From Eggerthellaceae bacterium (lineage in GTDB: Bacteria; Actinomycetota; Coriobacteriia; Coriobacteriales; Eggerthellaceae), in assembly GCA_900753095.1 (NCBI GenBank), contig CAADXT010000028.1:1-10095 (forward strand): DNA of 10,095 bases, in the 5' to 3' direction. Below, one piece after another: positions 1-7,302 of the stretch. Position numbers and translations under genes: made by a program. Position 1 is the stretch's first letter, and each line of letters opens with the position of its first letter. The notes under the pieces are model-generated. The model was not told the origin of the DNA, made no database searches, and worked only from the letters and a program-made list of their open reading frames with translations.

Positions 1-1049
1 CTGCCGTGCCTGAGGAAAAGATCGTGCGCATCCATTCCTCTTCCGGCACCACGGGCATTCCTGTGGTGATTCCCTACACCCAGAAGGACGTTGACGACTG
101 GGCCACGATGTTCGCGCGTTGCTATGAGACGGCGGGCATCACCAACACCGACCGCATCCACATCACACCGGGCTACGGTCTGTGGACGGCCGGCATCGGC
201 TTTCAGCTCGGCGCGGAGAAGCTGGGCGCCATGGCAGTTCCGATGGGCCCGGGCAACACCGAAAAGCAACTGCGCATGATGGAAGACATGCAGAGCACCG
301 TTCTGTGCGCCACCTCTTCCTATGCGCTGCTCCTTGCTGAGGAAATCGCCGAGCGCGGCATCCGCGACAAGCTTGCCTTGAGGAAGGGCGTTATCGGCTC
401 CGAGCGCTGGGGCGAGAAGATGCGCCATCGCATCGAGACCGAGCTTGGCATCGAGATCTTCGACATCTACGGCCTTACGGAAATCTACGGCCCAGGCATC
501 GGCATTTCCTGCCACGAGCACGACGGCATGCATCTGTGGAGCGATTTTGTGTACGCCGAGGTAGTCGATCCGAAAACGGGCGAGCCGGTTCCCGATGGCA
601 CGGTGGGCGAGCTGGTGCTTACCACCCTGCGCAAGGAAGGCGCGCCGCTTATCCGCTATCGCACGCACGACCTTACGCGCATCATCCCCGGCGATTGCGC
701 CTGCGGCATGAAGCATCCGCGCATCGATACGCTGGTGGGCCGCACCGACGACATGTTCAAAGTAAAGGGCGTCAATATGTTCCCCGCTCAGGTGGAGGAG
801 GTTATCGCGGCAACCTCGGGCACCTCTTCCGAGTACCAGGTGATGATCGAGCACATCATGGGTCGCGATGTGCTTACCGTGCTGTTCGAGACTCCGCTGG
901 AAGGTGACGCGCTGAAGCGCTGCGAGGAAGAGCTGGCGCTTATCTTCAAGGCGAAGATCGGCTGCACGCCTGATGCTAAGGGCGTGCCGCTGGGCGAACT
1001 CCCCCGTTCCGAGAAGAAGACGCAGCGCATCTTCGACTCGCGCTACTAG
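1..1049 (+). CDS. Phenylacetate-CoA ligase family enzyme, 5'-truncated by window edge
   Basis: This is an adenylate-forming enzyme that activates an aryl acid (phenylacetate or a related arylacetate) to its CoA thioester using ATP, in the cytoplasm. The frame is open to position 1, so the true start is upstream; the GTG at 6-8 is an internal Val. About 348 residues are visible against roughly 430-440 in the family, so some 90 N-terminal residues are missing. Visible motifs are the phosphate-binding loop SSSGTTGIPV near the left end, the adenylate-site segment DIYGLTEIYGPG, a cysteine-bearing loop CACGMKHPRID typical of PaaK-like proteins, GRTDDMFKVKGVNMFP, and the C-terminal LPRSEKKTQR that carries the usual catalytic lysine region. 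In anaerobes such enzymes often act beside indolepyruvate or related oxidoreductases in aromatic amino acid breakdown; no partner is visible here. Family assignment is strong, the exact acid is not known. It is closed off by a terminator 18 bp after the stop. Confidence 0.93.
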   Translation, partial: AVPEEKIVRIHSSSGTTGIPVVIPYTQKDVDDWATMFARCYETAGITNTDRIHITPGYGLWTAGIGFQLGAEKLGAMAVPMGPGNTEKQLRMMEDMQSTVLCATSSYALLLAEEIAERGIRDKLALRKGVIGSERWGEKMRHRIETELGIEIFDIYGLTEIYGPGIGISCHEHDGMHLWSDFVYAEVVDPKTGEPVPDGTVGELVLTTLRKEGAPLIRYRTHDLTRIIPGDCACGMKHPRIDTLVGRTDDMFKVKGVNMFPAQVEEVIAATSGTSSEYQVMIEHIMGRDVLTVLFETPLEGDALKRCEEELALIFKAKIGCTPDAKGVPLGELPRSEKKTQRIFDSRY

Positions 1050-1066
1050 ACCAACCAATCTATGGG

Positions 1067-1098
1067 AAGAAAAGGCCTTCGGGCCTTTTCTTTTTTTT
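1067..1098 (+). terminator. Rho-independent terminator of the CoA ligase gene
   Basis: An 11-bp perfect stem (1067-1077 with 1082-1092) closes a TTCG tetraloop, and the 3' arm runs straight into a T-tract to 1098. It starts 18 bp after the ligase stop codon. UUCG loops are especially stable in RNA. The T-tract overlaps the left edge of the palindromic element at 1095-1335. Confidence 0.93.
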
Positions 1099-1335
1099 GT
1101 GCCGGCAGGCGGGGCGAGGGAGGGGTTCGAATGCCCCTTCTGGAGCGCGGCTTTCAAGGAATTGAAGAAGGGAAATCGCCCCAGGTATTCGATCAGCGAT
1201 TTTGGGAGATGGTGAACCATGCGTCGAACCGTCTCCGCGATTTCGTCCACTAAATTGAAATCCAATTCCTCGAAAGCCGAAAAAGCGAAAGCGGGGCTTG
1301 AGAACCCCTCCCTCGCCCCGCCTGCCGGCACAAAA
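1095..1335. repeat. 241-bp near-palindromic element with 34-bp perfect inverted ends (possible MITE-like or structured RNA element)
   Basis: The outer arms 1095-1128 and 1302-1335 are exact reverse complements over 34 bp, starting TTTTGTGCCGGCAGGCGGGG. Further inward pairs occur in the same order and register: 1148-1164 with 1263-1279 (16 of 17), 1172-1179 with 1237-1244 (8 of 8), and 1205-1213 with 1228-1236 (8 of 9, the exception being a T-G wobble). As RNA the whole element could fold into one long hairpin with a small loop at about 1214-1227. No transposase and no clear target-site duplication are visible. Candidates are a non-autonomous miniature element, an intergenic repeat family of the ERIC type, or a transcribed structural RNA. 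The structure is certain; its nature is inference. Confidence 0.85.
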
Positions 1336-1374
1336 CCGGCATTGTGCGCTTTTGCCGTTGGCAGGTTACGGGTA

Positions 1375-1402
1375 TTGTTTTCGTGTTACTCCATGCTATG
1401 AT
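1375..1402 (+). promoter_or_regulatory. Predicted promoter of the methyltransferase-ABC operon
   Basis: The -35 box is TTGTTT (1375-1380) and the -10 box is TATGAT (1397-1402), with a 16-bp spacer. TG at 1394-1395, one base before the -10 box, makes it an extended -10. Transcription would begin near 1409, leaving a leader of about 38 nt. The spacer contains TTACTCCAT (1386-1394), which recurs in the possible promoter at 7303-7334. GTTAC occurs three times in the same orientation, at 1365, 1385 and 1403. Confidence 0.7.
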
Positions 1403-1426
1403 GTTACGGTCTTGAAAGCCGTAACA
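1402..1426. promoter_or_regulatory. Operator-like inverted repeat at the transcription start
   Basis: TGTTACGG (1402-1409) and CCGTAACA (1419-1426) are perfect 8-bp inverted repeats separated by 9 bp. They start at the last base of the predicted -10 box and cover the expected start site, a usual place for a repressor operator. In RNA they would form a small 5' hairpin. The protein that would bind is not identifiable; the TetR gene at the right end of the window is only one possibility. Confidence 0.5.
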
Positions 1427-1446
1427 CCAATGCAGAAGAGGACGCC

Positions 1447-2250
1447 ATGAACGAAGCCGCCGTTGCGCGCGAGCGCAAAGTAGTTTCCCTTCCCCAAGCT
1501 GAAGCTTTTCAGCCTGAGGTAACCGAAATCTGCGCTGCCACACGCGACTATTGGGACGAGCGTTCGCAGACGTTCGGGCTCGATGGCGACATCGATAAAT
1601 GGGGCGACCTTATCCAGCAGAAGCTTTTGCAGCGCAAGGTGTACAGCCCTTCCATCCTCGATGCGGGCTGCGGTACCGGCGCCATGCTCTTGACGCTGGC
1701 TTCCCGCGGGTACCAGGTGTGCGGCGTTGATTTTTCCCAGGGCATGCTCGCGCGCGCCGAGGAAAACGCCAAGAAGCGCGGCCTTACCGTGCCGTTTGTT
1801 CAGGGCTGCGTTGATCAGCTGCCGTTTGCCGCCGAAAGCTTCGATGTGGTGGTAAGCCGCAACGTGCTTTCGAACTTGGATGTGGCAAAAGAGGCGCTGG
1901 CGAGCTGGCATGAGGTTATCAAGCCGGGCGGCTACCTTATCTACTTCGATTCCCCCTGGTGGAACTACTTGCACGACGAGAACCTCGATGCGAAGAAGGA
2001 GCTTGCCTACGGCACGGGCTCTTCTCCTATCTTCAACGTGCTGGAGAATCTGGCGAAGGATATGGCCATCAGCTCGGCGCAGCGTCCTGCATGGGATGTT
2101 GCGGCGCTTTCCTCGTTGGGCTTCGAAGTTGAATCGGTGGAAGATGTTTCGGCGCGCGTTTGGACGCGCGAAGAACAGCGCCGTTATCAGTTTGCGCCGC
2201 AGTTTATGGTGGTAGCGCGCAAAAGCGCCTGGAAAGGTCACGTTCGTTGA
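1447..2250 (+). CDS. Class I SAM-dependent methyltransferase (methyltransferase type 11-like)
   Basis: This 267-aa cytoplasmic enzyme should transfer a methyl group from S-adenosylmethionine to an unknown acceptor. The Rossmann-type SAM fold is clear: motif I LDAGCGTGAM at residues 71-80, the acidic residue of motif II in GVDFS near D95, a CVDQLPF segment at 121-127, motif IV SFDVVVSRNVLSNL at 131-144, and KPGG at 159-162. The N-terminal CAATRDYWDERSQTFGLDGD region and the aromatic-rich PWWNYLHDE after KPGG probably shape the acceptor site. The ATG at 1447 is preceded by GAAGAGGA (1435-1442), a good ribosome binding site. It is the first gene of the operon, and its stop overlaps the TTG start of the next gene, so it is tightly coupled to the importer. 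It may modify the transported ligand or a metal-binding small molecule. The fold is certain, the substrate unknown. Confidence 0.9.
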   Translation: MNEAAVARERKVVSLPQAEAFQPEVTEICAATRDYWDERSQTFGLDGDIDKWGDLIQQKLLQRKVYSPSILDAGCGTGAMLLTLASRGYQVCGVDFSQGMLARAEENAKKRGLTVPFVQGCVDQLPFAAESFDVVVSRNVLSNLDVAKEALASWHEVIKPGGYLIYFDSPWWNYLHDENLDAKKELAYGTGSSPIFNVLENLAKDMAISSAQRPAWDVAALSSLGFEVESVEDVSARVWTREEQRRYQFAPQFMVVARKSAWKGHVR

Positions 2251-3221
2251 AAACCATGGTTGCACAGAGGCTTGCCCACCTGGTGGTGGTTCTGTTTCTG
2301 GTGACGTTGGTTTCCTTTTTCCTGATGTACTTTTCGCCGGGCGATCCGGTAACCGCCCTGCTTTCCCGGGGCGGTTCCACCCCCGATCCTGAGCTTGTTG
2401 CCCAGAAGAAAGCTGAGCTTGGGTTAGACAAGCCCGTGGTTGAGCAATACGGAATGTGGCTTTGGGGCGTGTTCCAGGGCAACCTGGGCACTTCCATCAG
2501 CTCGGGCAAGCCGGTGGCAACGGAAATCTTCTCCCGGATGCCGGCCACGCTGTTCCTGGCAGCGGTTTCGCTGGCTCTGACCTTGGCTGTTTCCATCCCC
2601 CTGGGCTGCCTGTGCGCCCTGAAGAAGAACAAGGCTACCGATTACCTTATTCGCTTCGCTTCCTTTGTGGGCGCTTCGGTGCCGGGGTTCATGATGGCCC
2701 TGATTTTGGTGTTCGTGTTCTCGCTCACCCTGCATTGGTTTCCGAGCATTGGCAGCATGAAGGGCGCAGGCTGGGTGCTTCCGGTGCTTACGCTGGTTTT
2801 GTGCGAATCGGCGGTGTACGTGCGTCAGGTGCGCACCATCGTGCTGCAGGAAATGGAGCAGGAATACGTGCAGCTTGCCCGTTTGCGCGGGCTCTCCGAT
2901 TTTTCCATTCTCACGCGAAGCGTTTTGAAGGCGGCAGCGCCCACGATATTGGTGCTTACGGGAATGACGTTTGCTCAGCTATTAGGCGGCAGCGCCATTA
3001 TCGAAAACGTATTCAATTGGCCGGGCATCGGCTCGTATGCGGTGCAGGCGGTGTTTGCGCGCGACTATCCGGTGGTGCAAGGGTATGTGCTCATTTGCGC
3101 GGTGCTGTTCGTTTTGGTGAACCTGTGCGTCGACTTGGCGCAGGTGCGCATCGATCCTCGCGCGCGACGTGCGCTGGGCCATCGGGCTTCAAGCTGCTCG
3201 AAGGGGGCCTGCAATGAGTAG
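2247..3221 (+). CDS. ABC importer permease, DppB/NikB family
   Basis: This is one of two membrane subunits of a peptide/nickel-type ABC importer. At 324 aa it has the usual family length. Hydrophobic segments follow the family pattern: a first helix right after the N-terminal QRLAHL, the periplasmic-type FSPGDPVTALL stretch, then several further helices. The cytoplasmic coupling (EAA) loop is visible as EYVQLARLRGLSDFSILTRSVLKAAAP, although the His of the common RHALRN-like portion is replaced here. The C-terminal IIENVFNWPGIGSYAVQAV is diagnostic of DppB/OppB proteins. The start is set at TTG 2247, which overlaps the methyltransferase stop by 4 bp and has GGAAAGG (2231-2237) 9 bp upstream; ATG 2256 is the alternative but lies 18 bp from that site. 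The frame is open further upstream to 2160, but that part overlaps the methyltransferase. It overlaps the next permease gene by 8 bp. Confidence 0.92.
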   Translation: MKTMVAQRLAHLVVVLFLVTLVSFFLMYFSPGDPVTALLSRGGSTPDPELVAQKKAELGLDKPVVEQYGMWLWGVFQGNLGTSISSGKPVATEIFSRMPATLFLAAVSLALTLAVSIPLGCLCALKKNKATDYLIRFASFVGASVPGFMMALILVFVFSLTLHWFPSIGSMKGAGWVLPVLTLVLCESAVYVRQVRTIVLQEMEQEYVQLARLRGLSDFSILTRSVLKAAAPTILVLTGMTFAQLLGGSAIIENVFNWPGIGSYAVQAVFARDYPVVQGYVLICAVLFVLVNLCVDLAQVRIDPRARRALGHRASSCSKGACNE

Positions 3222-4077
3222 GCGCATCCAGGTGAACACTTCTGCTCAGCGGAATTTGATCCTCTGCAGCATTGCCGTTTTCGCCGCATTGGCATTTGCC
3301 CTGTTGGCCCCTCATCTGTGCTCGCACAACCCTGTGCTGGCAGATCTTTCCATGGCGAACAAGCCTCCGTGCGGCGAATACCTGTTCGGCACCGATTCGT
3401 TGGGCCGCTGCATCTTGTGCCGTGTGCTCACCGGTTTGCAGACAACGATATTCGCCGCGCTTGCCGTGGTGGCCCTGAGCTTCGCCATCGGCTCGGTGGT
3501 AGGGTCGATCTCGGGCTATATCGGCGGAGCGTTCGATTCGGCCGTGATGCGCATCACCGATGCGTTCATGGCGTTCCCGGCGTTGATTTTGGGCATTGCC
3601 GTTGCCGGCCTTTTGGGCGGCGGCCTGCAGAATGCGGTGCTGGCGTTGGTGGTTCCTGGTTGGACAAGGTTTGCGCGCTTGGCGCGTTCCTCGGTGCTTG
3701 CAGTAAAGGAGCGGCCGTTTGTCCAGGCTGCCATCGTGGGAGGGCTCGGACGCGTGTCGATTGCCGTCCGTCACGTGCTCCCCAACATCGTGCCGCCTTT
3801 GGTGGTAACTGCCTGCCTCGATATTGGTGGCTCGATGCTGAATTTGGCGGGGCTTTCCTTCTTGGGTTTGGGTGCTGCGCCTCCTTCGCCCGAATTGGGC
3901 GCCATGATAAACCAGGCGGCTTCCACGTTCCAAACTGCGCCTTGGGGCGTGTTCGCCCCAGGCATTGCGATTTTTGCTGCCGTGGTGGTGTTCAACCTGT
4001 TCGGTGACTCCGTGAACGAGGCATTGGGCAAAAGCCATGCGCCGTTTACGCGGAAAAGCACGAGCGATCCCCAGTGA
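3214..4077 (+). CDS. ABC importer permease, DppC/NikC family
   Basis: This is the second membrane subunit, pairing with the preceding permease to form the channel. At 287 aa it matches DppC/NikC proteins. It has an N-terminal helix (IAVFAALAFALLAPHL), the family segment HNPVLADLSMANKPPCGEYLFGTDSLGRCILCRVL that precedes the core helices, and a coupling loop FVQAAIVGGLGRVSIAVRHVLPNIVPPLVV with the typical RH.LPN. The motif LSFLGLGAAPPSPELGAMI near the C-terminus is highly characteristic. The ATG at 3214 has GAAGGGGG (3200-3207) 6 bp upstream; an in-frame extension back to 3169 overlaps the previous gene and is less likely. The 8-bp overlap with the upstream gene implies translational coupling. 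Substrate (peptide, nickel or other metal complex) cannot be decided from the permease. Confidence 0.92.
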   Translation: MSRRIQVNTSAQRNLILCSIAVFAALAFALLAPHLCSHNPVLADLSMANKPPCGEYLFGTDSLGRCILCRVLTGLQTTIFAALAVVALSFAIGSVVGSISGYIGGAFDSAVMRITDAFMAFPALILGIAVAGLLGGGLQNAVLALVVPGWTRFARLARSSVLAVKERPFVQAAIVGGLGRVSIAVRHVLPNIVPPLVVTACLDIGGSMLNLAGLSFLGLGAAPPSPELGAMINQAASTFQTAPWGVFAPGIAIFAAVVVFNLFGDSVNEALGKSHAPFTRKSTSDPQ

Positions 4078-4094
4078 AGAAAAGGAGAATCGAG

Positions 4095-5648
4095 ATGAAA
4101 AACAAGAAAAGAAGATGGTTGAAGCGTATTGCCGCCGCAGCCCTCGCCTGTGCGGTAGGCACGGGCTCGGCGGCAGCACTTGTGGGCTGTTCATCGGATT
4201 CGGGGAGCAATAAAAACGAAATGAGCGTTGCCTGGACCTCGAATGCGGGCGAATACAACCTCGACCCAACCAACAACTATATGGGATGGCAGGGCTCCTA
4301 TCTGGGCATTTACGAGCAGCTGTTCCGCATCGATGGCAATTTCGATCCTCAGCCCATGCTGGCCGAGTCGGCGGAGATGGTGAACGACGCCACGTGGAAA
4401 ATCACGCTGCGCGAAGGCGTCACCTTCCAGAACGGCGATGCGCTCGATGCCCAGGCGGTAAAGGATTGCTTGAACCGCACTATAGAAATGAACGCGCGTG
4501 CGAAGAAGTCGCTCGATATCGCCGGCATGGAAGCCGATGGCAAGGTGCTTACCGTTACTACCAATTCGCTGAACACGGCGTTTGAGAACGAGCTGTGCGA
4601 GCCGATTGCTTCCATCATCGATGTGAACTGTGGCGCCGAGGACGAAAAGCCGGTGGGCACCGGCCCGTACAAAATCGACTCGGTGGCCAGTAACGGCGAT
4701 GTCGAGCTCTCTGCCTACGATTCTTACTGGCAGGGCGAGCCGAACATCAAAACCGTGCATGCGAAGTACCTGACCGACGATCAATCGAAGGTTTCCGCGC
4801 TCCAGTCGGGCGAGGTTTCTGCGCTGATGAATGTGGCTGACGATCAACTTGCCGCCCTGAGCGACACCTCGAAGTACACGCTGCACCAGACGAACCAGGC
4901 ACGCGCCCACATGCTGTATTTCAACATGCAGAGCGACCTAATGCGTGACGATGCGGTGCGCGAAGCGGTTGGATTGTGCGTTGACCGCAGCTCGTACGTA
5001 AGCTCTATCTACAACAATTCAGCCGAAGCGGCCCATGCCGTGTTCCCCGATTCTTCTGGGTACGCTGAAGACGTAACGTGCGATGGCTTCGACGTGGAAA
5101 AGGCCAAGCGGCTTCTGGCCGATGCGGGGTACGCCGATACCGATGGCGATGGCGTTTTGGAAAAGGACGGCAAAAAGCTTTCTTTGAAGATCGTCACCTA
5201 CCAGGCAAACGCCGCCCTGCCCAAGGATTGCGAGGCACTTTCTTCTCAGCTTTCGCAGATCGGCATCGCCTCTGAAATCGAAGTGGCGGAAAAGATCTCT
5301 TCGCGCCTTGGGCAGTCCGATTGGGAGATCGGCACCATGGCCTACTCCACGCTTCCCACGGGCAACCCCTATACGTACCTTTCAACCGTGATGGGCACGG
5401 GCGGGGCCAGCAACTACGGCCATTACAGCAATGCCAAGGTCGATGCGCTGCTCGGCCAGCTGAAGCAAACGAGCGACGAGGCAAAGCAGAAGGAGCTGGT
5501 AAAGCAGATCCAGAAGATTGCGCTCGACGACCATGCGTACGTGTACATGGTCCATACGTTGGTGAACGATGTCACGGCATCCAACGTGCAGAACCTGGCT
5601 ATGCAGGGCCAATACGATTGGCTGAATTACCAGATGTCGTACAAGTAG
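4095..5648 (+). CDS. Family-5 extracellular substrate-binding lipoprotein of the ABC importer (DppA/NikA-like)
   Basis: This lipid-anchored receptor captures the ligand outside the cell and delivers it to the permeases. The 517-aa product begins with a basic N-terminus and hydrophobic core ending in the lipobox ALVGC, with Cys32 as the predicted lipidated residue. The family signature is seen at WKITLREGVTFQNGDALDAQ (residues 101-120), followed by VGTGPYKI (187-194), a TDGDGVLEKDGKKLSLKI stretch (349-366) common in the family, and GNPYTYLSTVMG. The ATG at 4095 is chosen because AAAGGAG (4081-4087) lies 7 bp upstream; a GTG at 4074 is in frame but would put extra residues before the signal peptide. 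It starts 17 bp after the permease gene and ends 5 bp before the first ATPase. The receptor sits between permeases and ATPases (order B-C-A-D-E) rather than first. Peptide and nickel receptors look alike at this level. Confidence 0.93.
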   Translation: MKNKKRRWLKRIAAAALACAVGTGSAAALVGCSSDSGSNKNEMSVAWTSNAGEYNLDPTNNYMGWQGSYLGIYEQLFRIDGNFDPQPMLAESAEMVNDATWKITLREGVTFQNGDALDAQAVKDCLNRTIEMNARAKKSLDIAGMEADGKVLTVTTNSLNTAFENELCEPIASIIDVNCGAEDEKPVGTGPYKIDSVASNGDVELSAYDSYWQGEPNIKTVHAKYLTDDQSKVSALQSGEVSALMNVADDQLAALSDTSKYTLHQTNQARAHMLYFNMQSDLMRDDAVREAVGLCVDRSSYVSSIYNNSAEAAHAVFPDSSGYAEDVTCDGFDVEKAKRLLADAGYADTDGDGVLEKDGKKLSLKIVTYQANAALPKDCEALSSQLSQIGIASEIEVAEKISSRLGQSDWEIGTMAYSTLPTGNPYTYLSTVMGTGGASNYGHYSNAKVDALLGQLKQTSDEAKQKELVKQIQKIALDDHAYVYMVHTLVNDVTASNVQNLAMQGQYDWLNYQMSYK

Positions 5649-5653
5649 GGTCC

Positions 5654-6439
5654 ATGTCTGCGATTTTCGAGACAGATAATCTTTGCGTCAGGTACGGCGG
5701 TGACGTTGCGCTGCGTGGCGTCACCGTTTCCTTGGAGCAGGGCTCCATCGCGGGCATTGTGGGCGAATCGGGTAGCGGCAAGAGCACGCTTCTGCGTGCT
5801 GCCCTTGATGCGCTGCGCCCTGGTGGCCAGGTGTGCGGCGGCTCCATTCGCTTTACCGGCCAGGATGTGACGGCGATGAAACCGCCTGAGCGGCGCGCGC
5901 ACATCAGCCGCACGGCTTCGTTCGTTTCCCAAGACCCTCTGCGTGCGTTCAGCCTAGTGCGGACGCTGGGCTCCCAGTTCGAGGAAACGGCGCTTCTGCG
6001 CGAAGGGGCGACGAGGGAAGAGGCCCGCGCTCGCTCGCTTGACTTGCTCGGCAAGCTGGGGCTTTCCGACCCTGCCCGGGTTCTGAAAAGCTATGTGTTC
6101 GAGCTTTCCGGCGGCATGGCGCAGCGTGCCGCCCTTGGCCTTGCTCTGCTGAATTCCCCTAAGGTCATATTCGCCGATGAGCCCACCAGCGCGCTCGACG
6201 CGTCAACGCAAGTTCAGGTGGCAGAAGAGCTTGTTTCGGCGAACCGGGAGTTCGGTGCTTCGCTTTTGGTGGTGTCGCACAACATCGCGCTGGCTTCCTA
6301 TATGGCGGAGTATCTGTACGTGATGAAAGACGGGGAAGTGGTGGAGGAAGGCCCTTCCCGCCGCATTATGTCGAACCCGCAGCACCCGTATACCCGTTTG
6401 CTTATCAGCTCGATTCCGCAGCTTGGGGGTGCTCGATGA
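5654..6439 (+). CDS. ABC importer ATPase 1, DppD/NikD family
   Basis: This is one of two nucleotide-binding subunits powering import on the cytoplasmic side. The 261-aa protein has Walker A GESGSGKST (37-45), Q-loop FVSQDP (Q93), ABC signature LSGGM (151-155), Walker B VIFADE (171-176) followed by the D-loop SALD, and the switch His209 in VVSHN. The C-terminal NPQHPYTRLLISSIP matches the start of the oligopeptide/dipeptide transporter C-terminal extension, but this is short: canonical DppD proteins run to about 320-330 residues and often carry a cysteine-rich iron-sulfur-type tail that is absent here. The ATG at 5654 is 5 bp after the receptor gene stop with GTAGGG as a modest binding site. 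It overlaps the second ATPase by ATGA, indicating coupled translation. Confidence 0.92.
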   Translation: MSAIFETDNLCVRYGGDVALRGVTVSLEQGSIAGIVGESGSGKSTLLRAALDALRPGGQVCGGSIRFTGQDVTAMKPPERRAHISRTASFVSQDPLRAFSLVRTLGSQFEETALLREGATREEARARSLDLLGKLGLSDPARVLKSYVFELSGGMAQRAALGLALLNSPKVIFADEPTSALDASTQVQVAEELVSANREFGASLLVVSHNIALASYMAEYLYVMKDGEVVEEGPSRRIMSNPQHPYTRLLISSIPQLGGAR

Positions 6440-7194
6440 AGGTGTTGGAAGTTGAAGGCGTGTCGAAGTCCTTTCCCGGAATGGGGAAGCAAGCCCTTTC
6501 CGGGGTGAGCTTCTGCCTTCAGCAGGGCGAGTGCTTGGGCATCGTTGGCGGCAGCGGCAGCGGGAAAACCACCCTGGCGCACATCATCATGCTGCTCCAA
6601 CGCCCTGATAGCGGGTCGGTTTCCCTGTTTGGGCAAGAGATCCTGGGGCTTTCAGGCAAGCAGCGCAAGCGTGTTTACGCACAGATGCAGATGGTGTTCC
6701 AGATGCCCTTGGAGTCGTTCGACCCAAGCTATTCGCTGGGGGCGAGCATCGCAGAAGTCGGGCGCAGCTTCGGCGCCTCGCGGACTGAGGCGAAGCAGAG
6801 GGCTTTGGAAAAGCTTGATTTGGTTGGGTTGGACGAGTCGTTCTATCGCCGTTTCCCAACGGAAGCGAGCGGCGGCCAATGTCAGCGTGCGGCGCTGGCA
6901 CGCGCCTTGATGGCCGAGCCCTCGGTTCTGGTGTGCGACGAGATCACCAGCGCGTTGGACGTTACCAGCCAGGCCCATATCGTTTCGCTGATAAAGCAGC
7001 TGAAGGGGGAGGTTTCCCTTCTGTTCATCACCCATGATTTGGCTTTGGCCTCGGGGCTTGCCGACAGGCTGCTGGTACTCGATAACGGTAGGGTGGCCGA
7101 GTCGGGACGCACCGAGGAAGTGCTTGCCAACCCACAAAGCGCCTGCGCGCAGGAGCTGGTGCGCTCGTTCCGCTTTCTCGATGGCGGGCGCTAG
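6436..7194 (+). CDS. ABC importer ATPase 2, DppF/NikE family
   Basis: This is the second nucleotide-binding subunit, expected to pair with the preceding ATPase. The 252-aa protein shows Walker A GGSGSGKTT (38-46), Q-loop Q89 in MVFQMPLESFDP, ABC signature ASGGQ (144-148) with Ala in place of the usual Leu, Walker B VLVCDE (164-169) with D-loop SALD, and switch His200 in FITHD. The residue after the Q-loop Gln is Met where Asp is common in DppF-type proteins. It lacks the long C-terminal extension of DppF, as NikE-type subunits do. Its ATG overlaps the stop of the first ATPase. It is the last clear gene of the operon; no strong terminator follows, only a GC-rich hairpin about 80 bp downstream. 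Confidence 0.92.
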   Translation: MKVLEVEGVSKSFPGMGKQALSGVSFCLQQGECLGIVGGSGSGKTTLAHIIMLLQRPDSGSVSLFGQEILGLSGKQRKRVYAQMQMVFQMPLESFDPSYSLGASIAEVGRSFGASRTEAKQRALEKLDLVGLDESFYRRFPTEASGGQCQRAALARALMAEPSVLVCDEITSALDVTSQAHIVSLIKQLKGEVSLLFITHDLALASGLADRLLVLDNGRVAESGRTEEVLANPQSACAQELVRSFRFLDGGR

Positions 7195-7302
7195 CCCTTG
7201 GCGTGCGGCCGCGCCGCTTCCTTTCGCCATGCGGAGTGCCCGCTGCCTTTCTGCTGCAGCTGAACCCGTTCACCGCTTCAGGGAAGCGGAGCGGGGGATA
7301 TT
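7195..7302. other. Intergenic region after the ABC operon
   Basis: No gene is supported here. The sequence begins GC-rich (GCGGCCGCGCCGC at 7205-7217) and contains a perfect 7-bp hairpin, CCGCTTC (7273-7279) with GAAGCGG (7283-7289) and a 3-nt loop. It is followed after about 11 bases by only a short T-run (7301-7304). It could be a weak terminator of the ABC operon. Confidence 0.4.

Larger units (their letters stand above)
1336..1446. other. Intergenic region leading to the methyltransferase operon
   Basis: Together with the terminator and palindromic element this fills a gap of about 400 bp between the ligase and the methyltransferase. The part right of the palindrome holds a small inverted repeat, GCACAA (1328-1333) with TTGTGC (1342-1347), then the promoter and operator-like repeat described separately. 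No convincing small gene was seen here. Confidence 0.6.

Noticed and set aside
1118..1142. GGGGTTCGAATGCCCC resembles the T-arm of a tRNA
   Set aside because: The loop is one base too long for a proper T-arm, and no matching acceptor, D or anticodon arms can be placed around it. It overlaps the end of the 34-bp inverted repeat.
1050..1220. Minus-strand frame from an ATG at 1218-1220 that is open through the palindromic element
   Set aside because: The frame runs on without a stop into the antisense of the CoA ligase gene, so the open frame is probably a by-product of GC-rich sequence. It has no ribosome binding site that stands out.
2160..2246. Upstream extension of the first permease to position 2160
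   Set aside because: It would overlap the methyltransferase by about 90 bp and add a non-family N-terminus; TTG 2247 has a good ribosome binding site and coupling to the stop codon.
3091..4269. Long minus-strand ORF across the second permease gene (and a similar one over 1396-2265)
   Set aside because: Arg/His/Gln-rich shadow translations of well-identified genes, without recognisable domains or start signals.
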